NCBI RefSeq assembly: GCF_030815855.1
Contig: NZ_JAUSXG010000001.1
Location: 4,774,001-4,838,000 of the forward strand
DNA: 64,000 nucleotides
Reading direction: 5' to 3'
From: Variovorax paradoxus
GTDB lineage: Bacteria; Pseudomonadota; Gammaproteobacteria; Burkholderiales; Burkholderiaceae_C
The notes under the pieces were generated by a model, which made no database searches, had not been told where the DNA came from, and saw only the letters and a program-made list of their open reading frames with translations. Shown here in pieces: positions 26,268-34,741 of this stretch. Position 1 is the stretch's first letter, and each line of letters begins with the position of its first letter. Both the position numbers and the translations under genes were made by a program.

Positions 26268-28454
26268 TCAAGCGGGGACCGAATCGATGTCGGTCCGCTC
26301 CCAATGGCGGTGCTTGGCAATGGCGGCAATGAAGTCCTGCGCGATCTGGGTGGCCGCCGTGGTGTCGCCGAGGTTGGTCACCGGTGTGGCCGCCACCACC
26401 ACGCCGGGCGGCAGGTCGCCAGGTTGGGCGTCCGCGGCGATGCCGAGTTTCGACAGCAGCTGCGCGCCCTCGCCCACCGTGCAAATGGCCTTGCAGTGCT
26501 TGTAGGCCTCGAGCACGAAGTGCACGGCATCGCCCGTGCCTGCGAGCGCCGCCGCGCCCAGGCTGCCGCCGGGCACGAGCACGGCGTCGAACATCACCGA
26601 CGGCGCGTTGGTGAAGGTCATGTCGATGTCGATCTGCCGCTTGGAAGCGCTGGCGATGGTGCCCAGGCGCGGGCCGACCACCTTGCAGCGCCCGCCGGCC
26701 TGCTCGAGCGCATCGCGAATCGGCTTGAGCGAGGCCGAGTCGATGCCGTCGGCCACGAGGATCGCGATCTTGCGCGTGCGGATCGAGCCGTCGCCGGTGT
26801 CGGCCATGCTGAGCGCCGGGGACTCCTCGATCGGCAGCGTCATGCGGTGTTCGCGATAGCCCGCGCGGCCCGCAGCCGCCTTGGCGTCGGGCGCACCGAT
26901 GCCGAGCGGCTCCGCCACGCGGCGTGCGAGCTTCTCGTCGACGTGCGCGAGGTTGTCGACCATGCGCTGGCGAATCGCCGGCACATCCACCTTGGAGAGT
27001 TCGAAGCGGAAGCCCGCGACGATGTGCTCCTTCTCGGCCGCGCTCTGGCTGTTGAAGAACAGGCGCGCCTGCGTGAAGTGGTCGTCGAACGACGGGCTGC
27101 GCCGGCGCACCTTGGGCGACTCCAGCTCGTCGGGATACGACTGGAAGCCGACGCTGCCGCCGTCGACGCGGAACTCCTTGCCGTCGCCCAGCGAGTTGGG
27201 CTCGTAGGCCACCTGGCCGCGCGCGATGGTCTGGCGGTGCATGCCGTCGCGCTGGAAGTTATGGAACGGGCACACGCTCTTGTTGATGGGGAGCTCGTGA
27301 AAGTTGGCGCCCCCGAGCCGCGAGATCTGGGTGTCGGTGTAGGAGAACAGGCGCCCTTGCAGCAGCGGGTCGTTGCTGAAGTCGATGCCGGGCACCACGT
27401 GCCCCGGGTGGAAGGCCACCTGCTCGGTTTCGGCAAAGAAGTTGTCGGGGTTGCGGTTCAGCACCAGCCGGCCGATGCGCTGCACGGGCACCATTTCTTC
27501 GGGAATCAGCTTGGTCGGGTCGAGCAGGTCGAAGCCGAGCGAATTCGCCTTGTCCTGCGCGATGAGCTGCACGCCGAGCTCCCACTCGGGAAAGTCGCCG
27601 TGCTCGATGGATTCCCACAGGTCGCGCCGGTGGAAGTCGGGGTCCTTGCCCGCGATCTTCTGCGCTTCGTCCCACGCGAGGCCGTGAATGCCGAGCTTGG
27701 GCTTCCAGTGAAACTTCACGAAATGGCTCTCGCCGCGGTGGTTGACGAAGCGGAAGGTGTGAACGCCGAAGCCTTCCATCATCCGGAAGCTGCGCGGAAT
27801 GGCGCGGTCCGACATCGCCCACATCAGCATGTGGGTGCTCTCGGGCATCAGCGAGGCGAAGTCCCAGAAGGTGTCGTGCGCGCTCGCGGCCTGCGGCATC
27901 TCGTGGTGCGGCTCGGGCTTCACGGCATGAATGAGGTCGGGGAACTTCATCGCGTCCTGGATGAAGAACACCGGAATGTTGTTGCCCACGAGGTCGTAGT
28001 TGCCCTCGCGCGTGTAGAACTTGACGGCAAAGCCGCGCACGTCGCGCACCGTATCGGCCGAGCCGCGCGAGCCGGCCACGGTGGAGAAACGCACGAAAAC
28101 GGGCGTCTTCGCGTCCGGGTCCTGCAGGAAGTCGGCCGAGGTGAACTGCGACATCGACTTGTAGACCTGGAAGAAGCCGTGCGCCGCCGAACCGCGGGCG
28201 TGCACCGCACGCTCGGGAATGCGCTCGTGGTCGAAGTGCGTGATCTTCTCGCGCAGGATGAAGTCTTCGAGCAGCGTAGGCCCGCGCAGGCCCGCCTTGA
28301 GCGAGTTGTGGTTGTCGGGAATCTGCAGACCCTGGTTGGTCGTCAGATTGGGCGCATGATCGGTCGCGAAGCCTTCGAGTTGCTGCTGCTTGGCATTGCC
28401 GCCGTCCGCGGCCTTCGACCGGCGTCCGGCGGCGGCCTTGTTCTGTGGCGTCAT
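26268..28454 (-). CDS. katE: Monofunctional catalase HPII (large-subunit, clade 2)
   Basis: 728 aa, close to E. coli HPII (753). The catalase core holds His85 in [10 protein letters not shown], Asn158/159 in [10 protein letters not shown] and the haem-ligand Tyr372 in RLFSYTDTQ. The C-terminal ~150 residues form the flavodoxin/glutamine-amidotransferase-like domain of large catalases ([31 protein letters not shown]). It disproportionates H2O2 in the cytoplasm. Its ATG overlaps the stop of a 55-aa membrane-protein gene by four bases, so the two are translated together. The promoter should lie upstream of 28618. Confidence 0.96.
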   Translation of the reverse strand: MTPQNKAAAGRRSKAADGGNAKQQQLEGFATDHAPNLTTNQGLQIPDNHNSLKAGLRGPTLLEDFILREKITHFDHERIPERAVHARGSAAHGFFQVYKSMSQFTSADFLQDPDAKTPVFVRFSTVAGSRGSADTVRDVRGFAVKFYTREGNYDLVGNNIPVFFIQDAMKFPDLIHAVKPEPHHEMPQAASAHDTFWDFASLMPESTHMLMWAMSDRAIPRSFRMMEGFGVHTFRFVNHRGESHFVKFHWKPKLGIHGLAWDEAQKIAGKDPDFHRRDLWESIEHGDFPEWELGVQLIAQDKANSLGFDLLDPTKLIPEEMVPVQRIGRLVLNRNPDNFFAETEQVAFHPGHVVPGIDFSNDPLLQGRLFSYTDTQISRLGGANFHELPINKSVCPFHNFQRDGMHRQTIARGQVAYEPNSLGDGKEFRVDGGSVGFQSYPDELESPKVRRRSPSFDDHFTQARLFFNSQSAAEKEHIVAGFRFELSKVDVPAIRQRMVDNLAHVDEKLARRVAEPLGIGAPDAKAAAGRAGYREHRMTLPIEESPALSMADTGDGSIRTRKIAILVADGIDSASLKPIRDALEQAGGRCKVVGPRLGTIASASKRQIDIDMTFTNAPSVMFDAVLVPGGSLGAAALAGTGDAVHFVLEAYKHCKAICTVGEGAQLLSKLGIAADAQPGDLPPGVVVAATPVTNLGDTTAATQIAQDFIAAIAKHRHWERTDIDSVPA

Positions 28455-28618
28455 CGAGGATCTTTCATGGGCGGGTCAGCTTCGTTGTCGAGAAAAAGGT
28501 CCAGCACGTTCACCAACGCAATCAGGCAGATGAAGCCCGCCACGGCGGCCACCACCCAGAACAGGATCTCATCCCCCCAGGTACCGGTGAGTGAATCGAA
28601 CAACGCAGAGACATTCAT
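28451..28618 (-). CDS. 55-aa single-pass membrane protein coupled to katE
   Basis: The ATG at 28618 has GGAG seven bases upstream. The 55 residues contain one strong membrane helix (about 20-42: FWVVAAVAGFICLIALVNVLDLF) followed by an acidic tail [11 protein letters not shown]. The TGA overlaps the katE ATG (ATGA). I do not recognise the family. Its position suggests a role in membrane-proximal oxidative stress or merely translation coupling of katE. It is short, but the ribosome-binding site, coupling and clean helix make a real gene likely. Confidence 0.65.
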   Translation of the reverse strand: MNVSALFDSLTGTWGDEILFWVVAAVAGFICLIALVNVLDLFLDNEADPPMKDPR

Positions 28619-28947
28619 GATTCGCTCCAGCAGAACAGATTGGACAAGACAGTGCTTGCGCTGCAGCCGGTAAGGGCGATGAGAGCCGATTCGAGGGCGT
28701 TGCGAGCGAATCCAAAGGTTATGTTTGCCGCAGACTGTTACCCGTAGTGGCGGCTCGCCCTCGCTTGTGGGAGAGGTGAGGTGTGCGAGGTAGGAGCGCG
28801 CCGACAGAACCGGGCCGGCACCTACGCGGCTTTGCGCCTCTGCCCGCGTGCCCCGGCACGGAGCCCCCGATAGCATCAACAAAGGAGGCACGAAGCCTGC
28901 TTGCGCATCCGGACAGAACACATACTTGGCCCACAGGGAAGAACCAC
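28619..28947. promoter_or_regulatory. Divergent intergenic region upstream of the katE operon and the transglutaminase-like gene
   Basis: 329 bp without a convincing gene. It must carry both promoters. A perfect AAGGAGG occurs at 28882-28888 on the plus strand but the nearest start is a TTG thirteen bases on (28901) opening only 18 codons, so I do not call a gene there. GC-rich stretches around 28745-28800 hint at hairpins. No operator is identifiable. Confidence 0.4.
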
Positions 28948-29766
28948 ATGCAGATAGAGATCGGTTTCGACATTGAACTCGCCGTCACGGCACCCACGGC
29001 ACTGATCTACATGCTGCAAGTCCACCCGTCGCGCGCAGCGGACCTGCAGAACGGCGAGCACATCACCATCAGCCCACCGCTGCACACCGACTACTACTTG
29101 GACAGCTTCGACAACCACTGCGCGCGGGTGCGGATACCCGCGGGCGTGACGAGCGTGCGGCTGCGCAACCATGCCGTGGTGTTCGACCCCGGCTGGTCCG
29201 ACCCGGTGGACTACAGCGCCATGGAGCACGCGGCCGCCGACCTTCCGGTGTCGACGCTGCCGTTCGTGCTGCCGAGCCGCTATTGCGAGGTCGACAGCGA
29301 ACTGCTGCAGTTCGCCTGGAACAACTTCTCCCGCGTGACGCCGGGCTGGCACCGCGTGCAGGCCATTTGCGATTTCGTGCACGAGCACCTGCGCTTCGAC
29401 TACCAGAGCGCCCGCGCCACGCGCACGGCGCTCGAGGGCTTTCGCGAGCGCACGGGCGTGTGCCGGGACTTCGCGCACCTGGCCATCACGCTGTGCCGCT
29501 GCATGAACATTCCGGCGCGGTATGCCACCGGGTATCTGGGCGACATCGGCATTCCGCCCGTGCCTTACCCGATGGACTTCAGCGCCTGGTTCGAGGTGTA
29601 CCTGGGCGACCGCTGGCACACTTTCGATGCGCGCCACAACATGCCACGCATCGGCCGCATCGTGATTGCACGCGGGCGCGACGCGGCCGACGTGCCGATC
29701 ACCATGGTGTTCGGCGCCAATTCGCTCCAGCGCTTCGAAGTGACGACCGCCGAGGTGCTGCAGTAG
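28948..29766 (+). CDS. Transglutaminase-like (cysteine peptidase fold) family protein
   Basis: 272 aa from the ATG at 28948 (GGGAAGA upstream); longer in-frame starts back to 28783 are unlikely. The C-terminal half has the transglutaminase core with Cys172 in RTGVCRDFAHL, His224 in RWHTFDARH and Asp227. The N-terminal ~110 residues form the beta-rich domain often seen ahead of it in bacterial proteins (YYLDSFDNHCARVRIPAG). Such cytoplasmic proteins are thought to be peptidases or amidases of unknown substrate, sometimes linked to circularly permuted ATP-grasp genes, absent here. Triad intact. It converges with the LigD-polymerase gene 31 bp away. Confidence 0.88.
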   Translation: MQIEIGFDIELAVTAPTALIYMLQVHPSRAADLQNGEHITISPPLHTDYYLDSFDNHCARVRIPAGVTSVRLRNHAVVFDPGWSDPVDYSAMEHAAADLPVSTLPFVLPSRYCEVDSELLQFAWNNFSRVTPGWHRVQAICDFVHEHLRFDYQSARATRTALEGFRERTGVCRDFAHLAITLCRCMNIPARYATGYLGDIGIPPVPYPMDFSAWFEVYLGDRWHTFDARHNMPRIGRIVIARGRDAADVPITMVFGANSLQRFEVTTAEVLQ

Positions 29767-29797
29767 AGCAGTCCGGCAAGCACGCCGGCCTCAGGCT

Positions 29798-30703
29798 TCA
29801 CGAAGGCAGATAGCCCAGCATCTCCATCGCGCCGCGAAGACCGGTGCGACTGGCCTCCATGGCGTCCCACGGCGTGTTGCCTACGCTGACGCGGTCGGCA
29901 ATGTTGGCCACCGTCCAGTGGGCGGCGCTGCCCAGATCCGGCAATTCCCCCCACGCCAGCGGCACCGAAACGCCCATGCCCGGGCGGGCGCGCGCCGACC
30001 AGGCACTGGCCGTGGTGGCGCCGAAACCGTTGCGCAGGTAGTCCGCGAAGATCTTGCCCACGCGGTTGCGCGGCCCGCTCTTGGCCACGAAACGATCCGG
30101 AACGATGCGCGCGAGGTGGTCGACGATGGCCCGCGAAAAGCCCCGCACCTCGTCCCAGCCGAGCTGGCGCCGAAGCGGCACCACCACGTGCAGGCCCTTG
30201 CCGCCGCTGGTCTTCAGGAACGACGGCAGGCCGAGTTCGTCGAGCAGCACATGCACCAGCAGCGCCGCTTCCTGGATCTGCTGCCAATCGACGCCCTCGC
30301 CGGGGTCGAGGTCGAAGGTCATGCGGTCGGGCTTGCCGATGGCGCGCGAGGTGGCGTTCCAGGTGTGCAGCTCGATGGTGTTGTACTGCGCTGCGCCAAC
30401 CAGCGCCTGGGCGGTGTCGATCTGCAGCAGCGGATCGTGCCCCGGGTCCAGGGCCGGGTCGAGCAGCTTGATGCCGGCGATGTCGCTGTGCTGCGCGTGC
30501 TTCTGGAAGAACAGCTCGCCGCCCACGCCTTCCGGCGCGCGCACCAGCGCCACGGGCCGGCCCTTGAGGTGCGGCAGGATCAGCGGCGCCACGGTGGCGT
30601 AGTAGGCCGCGAGATCGCCCTTGGTGACGCCGCTGGCGGCATCGATCAGGCGCTCCGCATGGGTGATGCGCGGTGCCTTCGGAACCCCCGTTCGGCCGTT
30701 CAT
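29798..30703 (-). CDS. Stand-alone LigD-type DNA polymerase domain (NHEJ, archaeo-eukaryotic primase family)
   Basis: 301 aa. The sequence covers the polymerase domain only: RPVALVRAPEG, FFQKHA, ELHTWN, metal-binding DLD (Asp131, Asp133) in TFDLDPGEGVDW, TSGGKGLHVVVPL, and YLRNGFGATT. It lacks the ligase and phosphoesterase domains of full LigD. PolDom adds ribonucleotides or nucleotides and bridges ends in bacterial non-homologous end joining. The ATG overlaps the ku stop by ATGA, so they are co-translated. A separate ATP-dependent ligase must act elsewhere if the pathway is complete. Confidence 0.92.
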   Translation of the reverse strand: MNGRTGVPKAPRITHAERLIDAASGVTKGDLAAYYATVAPLILPHLKGRPVALVRAPEGVGGELFFQKHAQHSDIAGIKLLDPALDPGHDPLLQIDTAQALVGAAQYNTIELHTWNATSRAIGKPDRMTFDLDPGEGVDWQQIQEAALLVHVLLDELGLPSFLKTSGGKGLHVVVPLRRQLGWDEVRGFSRAIVDHLARIVPDRFVAKSGPRNRVGKIFADYLRNGFGATTASAWSARARPGMGVSVPLAWGELPDLGSAAHWTVANIADRVSVGNTPWDAMEASRTGLRGAMEMLGYLPS

Positions 30704-31728
30704 GCCGCGCGGCGCCGCGCAGGGGCGCTCTTGGCCGCGGTGCGCTTGCGCGCGGCGCTGCTTTTTGCGGTGGTCTTGGCGTGCGCCTTGGCCTTCGGTT
30801 TGGCCTTGCTCTTGGCGGACGCCCCGGCGGGCTCATCCTCGTCTTCGCCGTCTTCTTCCGCCGAGTCGCTGGACTTCGCGGGTGCAGCCGTCTTGCCGCC
30901 ACCCTTGCGCAGGCTGCGCTGCAGCAGCTCGGTCAGGTCGATGATCTTCGCGCCGCGGCTTTCGGCGGCCTGGCCCTCTTCGGGCTCGGGCTGCGTCACG
31001 GTCTCGGTCTGGCCCGCAGCCACCTTGCGGTCGACGAGCCGCAGGATCTCGTCCTTGAATTCGTCCTTGAACGCGTCCGGGTCCCACTCGGCGCTCATGT
31101 CTTCCACCAGCTGTTCAGCCATCTTGATCTCGCGTTCGTGCAGGCCCGCCTTCTTGGCATCCTCGGAGGGCAGCGGCAGCTCGGTCCAGGGCCGGATGTC
31201 GGCGCCCCAGCGCAGCAGGTTCAGCACCAGCGCGGGCCCGACCGGCACCAGCGCGGCCAGGTGCTGCTTGGTCTGGATCACCACGCGCGCCACGCCAATG
31301 CGCCCGCTGCGCTGCAGCGTTTCGCGCAGCAGCGCATACACCTTGGCGCCGCGATTGATGGGCGCCACGTAATAGGGCCGCTCGAGATAGACGAACGGAA
31401 TGCCGTTGGCGGGCACGAAGCTCTCGATCTCGATGGTCTGCGTGGTCTTGGGGTACGCGTCGGCAATTTCCTTGTCGCTCAGCACCACGTACTCGCCGTC
31501 TTCGTACTCGATGCCCTTGACGATGTTCTCGCGCGCGATCTCCTTGCCGGTCTTCTTGTTGATGCGCTTGTAGCCCACCGGGTCCATCGAGCGCTTGTCG
31601 AGCCAGTCGAAGTCGATGCCCTGGCTGGTGGTGGCCGAGTAGAGCGCCACCGGGATGTGGACGAGGCCGAAGCTGATCGCGCCCTTCCACAGGACGCGCG
31701 GCGCGGGTGCTTTTTTAGAGACTGCCAT
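30700..31728 (-). CDS. ku: Non-homologous end joining protein Ku
   Basis: 342 aa from the ATG at 31728, preceded by AGGAG seven bases upstream; a GTG two codons earlier is less likely. The Ku core (about 10-260) has LWKGAISFGLVHIPVAL, ENIVKGIEYEDGEYVVL and FVYLERPYYVAP. The C-terminal ~75 residues are a low-complexity tail: an acidic block EEDGEDEDEP followed by many Lys/Ala repeats and a final RRRAA, resembling the basic extended C-termini that help some bacterial Ku proteins bind DNA. Ku forms a homodimer ring on double-strand ends and recruits LigD. Co-translated with the polymerase-domain gene downstream. Confidence 0.96.
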   Translation of the reverse strand: MAVSKKAPAPRVLWKGAISFGLVHIPVALYSATTSQGIDFDWLDKRSMDPVGYKRINKKTGKEIARENIVKGIEYEDGEYVVLSDKEIADAYPKTTQTIEIESFVPANGIPFVYLERPYYVAPINRGAKVYALLRETLQRSGRIGVARVVIQTKQHLAALVPVGPALVLNLLRWGADIRPWTELPLPSEDAKKAGLHEREIKMAEQLVEDMSAEWDPDAFKDEFKDEILRLVDRKVAAGQTETVTQPEPEEGQAAESRGAKIIDLTELLQRSLRKGGGKTAAPAKSSDSAEEDGEDEDEPAGASAKSKAKPKAKAHAKTTAKSSAARKRTAAKSAPARRRAA

Positions 31729-31825
31729 GGACACACTCCTTCAGGCTCGAGACTTTGCGCCTCATGCCGCCCGCCGATGTAGGAGTGCTGCGGCGCCTGC
31801 CGTAAGGCTCGGGCCGGCGTTTTTT

Positions 31826-31920
31826 CCTCCCCTCTGGGGGAGGGCAGGGGTGGGGGCAGGCGGCGTGTCCACTGAACGCTCTGCGCGCCCCCATCCCAGC
31901 CTTCCCCCAAAGGGGGAAGG
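31826..31920. repeat. Double-hairpin GC-rich intergenic element
   Basis: Two stem-loops: CCTCCCC-TCT(G)-GGGGAGG at 31826-31843, and a perfect 9-bp stem CCTTCCCCC-AAA-GGGGGAAGG at 31900-31920. The sequences between them also pair partly (GGGGTGGGGGC against GCGCCCCCATCCC), so the whole unit can fold as one long cruciform. It lies between the stop of the aspartoacylase-family gene and the start of ku. This type of G/C-run element recurs between genes in Comamonadaceae (from general knowledge). It may act in termination or mRNA protection. Confidence 0.6.
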
Positions 31921-31930
31921 AGCCAATGCT

Positions 31931-32956
31931 TCAGGCCGATGGTGCGTTCGCCACGGGCCCGAGCACGCGCTCGCTCGGACGCGCGAAGTAGAACCACTCG
32001 GCGCCGGGCAGCGCCAGCGCATTGGGAAAGACGATGAATCCGTCGTCGGGCGCGCTGACCAGCGTGCCGTCGTGGCGCATGCCGATGGGCTCGCCGCGCT
32101 GCACCGCATCGAAGGTGGCCCAGTCGCGCACGAAGCTGTCTTCTTCATGCAGCCGGTCCGTCACGCCCGCCAGGCGCAGCAGCTGGGGCGGGCTGGGCGG
32201 CGCGGCCGGCATGCCTTGCGGCAGCGCCGCCATGCCGAGCAGCGCAAGCGCGCGCCGAATGGCGCGCCACGCCACCTCGGGCGCCTGCGGATCCTGGTGC
32301 TGGCCGCATTCGAGCGTGACGCCGTAGCCGCCGCAATTGCGGATGTATTCGTTGGTGCCGCGGCCGAAGTCCAACGCGCTCTCGTCGACCGCGGCGCCTG
32401 GCGACGAACGCTGCGCGAGCCCGGCGGCATAGATGTCGAGCCAGCCTTCCACCACGACGGACGTGCCCAGGTGCAAGGCCAGCAGCCCTTCCTCGCGGGC
32501 GCGGGCGAAGGGCTCCAACGGGCCGGTGTTGTCGCGCGGGCCGATCATTGCGAAGGCTTCGCCCTCGCTCTGGAAGGAATGCAGGTCGAGCAGCACATCG
32601 TGCCGCTCGATGAGCGGGCACAGCACGTTGGTGACCCGGCCTTCGTAGTCCGCGGGCGCCTCGCTCGGCTTGAACAGGCGGTTGAGGTTGCGCTCGCCCT
32701 CGCGCTGCAGGCGCCGACGCGCGAGCGGATTGGCAATGGGCACCAGGCTGAGCTGCCCGCGCAGCAACCGGAGCGTGCCGCCGTCGAGCTCGGCCAGCAC
32801 GCGCTCGATGCCCACGGTGCCGCAGGTTTCGTCGCCATGGATTCCGCCCATCACGAGCAGCCGGGGCCCCGGATTCAGCGAGGCGAAGGTGTGGATGCGC
32901 AGGCTGTCGGTGGCGGCGGGTGCGAAAGGATCGGAAGACAAAGGATCGGAAGACAT
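31931..32956 (-). CDS. Succinylglutamate desuccinylase/aspartoacylase family zinc hydrolase
   Basis: 341 aa. An M14-like carboxypeptidase fold with zinc ligands His40 and Glu43 in GGIHGDE and His126 in LLDLHS; NPLARRRLQREGERNLNR matches the substrate Arg/Asn region. A C-terminal beta domain (about 270-335) is as usual in the family. It would hydrolyse an N-acyl amino acid or related amide; substrate unknown and no arginine-succinyltransferase genes are near. The N-terminus encodes SSDPLSSDPF from a 15-bp tandem duplication (32925-32954), which may mean the true protein starts slightly differently. It is the only gene on its transcript. Confidence 0.85.
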   Translation of the reverse strand: MSSDPLSSDPFAPAATDSLRIHTFASLNPGPRLLVMGGIHGDETCGTVGIERVLAELDGGTLRLLRGQLSLVPIANPLARRRLQREGERNLNRLFKPSEAPADYEGRVTNVLCPLIERHDVLLDLHSFQSEGEAFAMIGPRDNTGPLEPFARAREEGLLALHLGTSVVVEGWLDIYAAGLAQRSSPGAAVDESALDFGRGTNEYIRNCGGYGVTLECGQHQDPQAPEVAWRAIRRALALLGMAALPQGMPAAPPSPPQLLRLAGVTDRLHEEDSFVRDWATFDAVQRGEPIGMRHDGTLVSAPDDGFIVFPNALALPGAEWFYFARPSERVLGPVANAPSA

Positions 32957-33168
32957 CCGGGCGATTATTGCGGAGGCCTTCCCCTGTCCGCAAAGACGCT
33001 ACTCGTTTCATAGCAGCGCACCGAGCGCGGGCGAAGGCATGCCGCTCATACGCCCCGGCGCGGCGTGCCTACAGGGCGTGCCTCGCCTGTCCTACCGGCC
33101 GTGCCCCGGGCACCGCGCAAGCTAGGAGCCGAATCACCCACAGGCAGATACCGCGAAGGAACAGTGCC

Positions 33169-33441
33169 ATGAGCAGCAGCAAGCCCGGCCCGAAGGATTC
33201 GGGCGCTCCGGACGACCCGGTGCGGGACGCCGGCGGCGGCGACACCAAGATCGAGCAGGGCGGCGACTCGGCGCCGCGCCTGCCGCACGAGCGCGACGAG
33301 TCTTCCGACAGCCAGCAAAGGCCGCGCGGGCAACCCTCCGAAGTGGGCCGAAAGGGCCATGACGACATCGAGCGCGGGGTGGTCGACACCGACCGCGGGC
33401 CGGAGGCCGACCGCGTCTACAACGACCAGGTCAAGCGCTGA
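33169..33441 (+). CDS. Small, highly charged, probably disordered protein
   Basis: 90 aa from an ATG at 33169 with GAAGGA about nine bases upstream. The composition is rich in Asp, Glu, Gly, Pro, Arg and Ser, with no hydrophobic core, no helix and no signal (DSGAPDDPVRDAGGGDTKIEQGGD; RGVVDTDRGPEADRVYNDQ). I do not recognise a named family. Such small disordered proteins occur in Burkholderiales near stress genes, but function is unknown. It converges with rpe six bases away. Confidence 0.6.
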   Translation: MSSSKPGPKDSGAPDDPVRDAGGGDTKIEQGGDSAPRLPHERDESSDSQQRPRGQPSEVGRKGHDDIERGVVDTDRGPEADRVYNDQVKR

Positions 33442-33447
33442 GCGGGA

Positions 33448-34146
33448 CTACTTGGCGGCGCCCACGCCCGCGAGCTGCTCGCGCATCGACGAGATCACCG
33501 CCCCGTAGTCCTTGGCGTTGAAAATCGCGCTGCCGGCCACGAAGGTGTCGGCGCCCGCGGAGGCCACGCGCGCGATGTTGTCGGCCTTGATGCCGCCGTC
33601 CACCTCCAGGCGGATGTCGCGGCCGCTCTGCTCGATGCGCTTGCGCGCGAGTTCGATCTTGCGCAGCGCCGAGTCGATGAAGCTCTGCCCGCCGAAGCCG
33701 GGGTTCACGGACATGATCAGGATCAGGTCGATGTCGTCGATGGCCCAGTCGAGCGCCTCCAGGCCGAGCCCGGGGTTGAACACCAGCCCCGCCTTGCACC
33801 CCGCAGCCTTGATGGCCTGGATGCTGCGGTTCACATGCGGCGATGCGTCCGGGTGAAAGCTGATGTAGTCGGCGCCCGCTTCCGCGAAAGAGGCGGCCAG
33901 CGCGTCGACCGGCTGGATCATCAGGTGCACGTCGACCGGCACCGGCTCGCCGTCCGCCGTCTTGGCGTAGGGCTTCAGGGCCTTGCAGATCATCGGGCCG
34001 AAGGTCAGGTTCGGCACGTAGTGGTTGTCCATCACGTCGAAATGGATCCAGTCGGCGCCGGCGGCGATGACCTTGGCCAATTCGTCGCCCAGATGGGCGA
34101 AATCGGCGGAAAGAATGGAGGGGGCGATGCGGAACGGCGTGCTCAT
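33448..34146 (-). CDS. rpe: Ribulose-phosphate 3-epimerase
   Basis: 232 aa TIM barrel. Active-site residues are in place: Ser13 in APSILSADF, His35 and Asp37 in WIHFDVMD, His74 in VDVHLM, the [10 protein letters not shown] loop, and Asp183 in LEVDGGI. It interconverts ribulose 5-phosphate and xylulose 5-phosphate in the pentose phosphate pathway or Calvin cycle. Divergent from apaG across 71 bp, the common arrangement in betaproteobacteria. Confidence 0.97.
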   Translation of the reverse strand: MSTPFRIAPSILSADFAHLGDELAKVIAAGADWIHFDVMDNHYVPNLTFGPMICKALKPYAKTADGEPVPVDVHLMIQPVDALAASFAEAGADYISFHPDASPHVNRSIQAIKAAGCKAGLVFNPGLGLEALDWAIDDIDLILIMSVNPGFGGQSFIDSALRKIELARKRIEQSGRDIRLEVDGGIKADNIARVASAGADTFVAGSAIFNAKDYGAVISSMREQLAGVGAAK

Positions 34147-34217
34147 GCGCCGATTGTCGCAGCCGGCGCAAAACCCGGAAAGCAGTGCAAAAGAGGGCTC
34201 CAGTTACCATCGCGCGC

Positions 34218-34613
34218 ATGTCACACAGCCCCATCAATGTCCACGTCGAGCCCCGCTACCTGGCGGACCAGTCCTCGCCGAAGGACAAGATCTATACCTT
34301 CGCCTACACCGTGACCGTGACCAACGTGGGCGAAACCAGCGCGCAGCTGATTGCCCGCCACTGGCTCATCAACGACGCCTCGGGCCATGCCCAGGAGGTC
34401 AAGGGCCTCGGCGTGATCGGCCAGCAGCCGCTCCTGGCACCGGGTGAATCGTTCCGCTACACCAGCGGCTGCCGCCTGCATGCGCCGAGCGGCACCATGC
34501 ACGGCAGCTATTTCATGGTGACCGAGGACGGCGAGCGCTTCGAAGCGCCGATTCCGATGTTCGTGCTGGAGGCGGACATCGGCGGGGCCCCCGTTTCGCG
34601 CGTACTTCATTAG
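34218..34613 (+). CDS. apaG: ApaG (DUF525, fibronectin type III-like)
   Basis: 131 aa. The family is plain from INVHVEPRYLADQSSP, YTFAYTVTVTNVG, RHWLINDASG, the glycine-rich VKGLGVIGQQPLLAPGESFRYTSG and GTMHGSY. ApaG has a single beta-sandwich domain; genetics in Salmonella tied it to Co2+/Mg2+ resistance, but a molecular role is not settled. The start at 34218 is the ATG before SHSPI; an in-frame ATG at 34185 adds eleven residues without family support. Divergent from rpe. Confidence 0.95.
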   Translation: MSHSPINVHVEPRYLADQSSPKDKIYTFAYTVTVTNVGETSAQLIARHWLINDASGHAQEVKGLGVIGQQPLLAPGESFRYTSGCRLHAPSGTMHGSYFMVTEDGERFEAPIPMFVLEADIGGAPVSRVLH

Positions 34614-34690
34614 CTCGCCCCCAGTCTTCGCGCACTTCGTGTCGCTTCGCCAACCCCCTACCGGGGGCAACACCAGAGGCCCGGCAAAGC
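34614..34690. repeat. Intergenic hairpin element downstream of apaG
   Basis: A stretch with the GCTTCGCCAACCCCC-TACC-GGGGGCAACACC core forms a perfect 5-bp G/C stem (34654-34658 with 34663-34667), flanked by GCCCCC and CTTCG-type repeats. This is the kind of short repeated intergenic unit common in Variovorax and Acidovorax (general knowledge). It may serve as a terminator for apaG, although there is no immediate T-run; T-rich sequence follows only at 34711-34741. Confidence 0.45.
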
Positions 34691-34741
34691 CGATCCGCGG
34701 CGTCTCCGGCATTTGATTCCTTCCTTCCTCTTATCCTTTTT

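Noticed and set aside
28882..28956. A perfect AAGGAGG with an 18-codon TTG reading frame, possibly a leader peptide
   Set aside because: Spacing of thirteen bases is too long, the start is weak and nothing downstream suggests attenuation.
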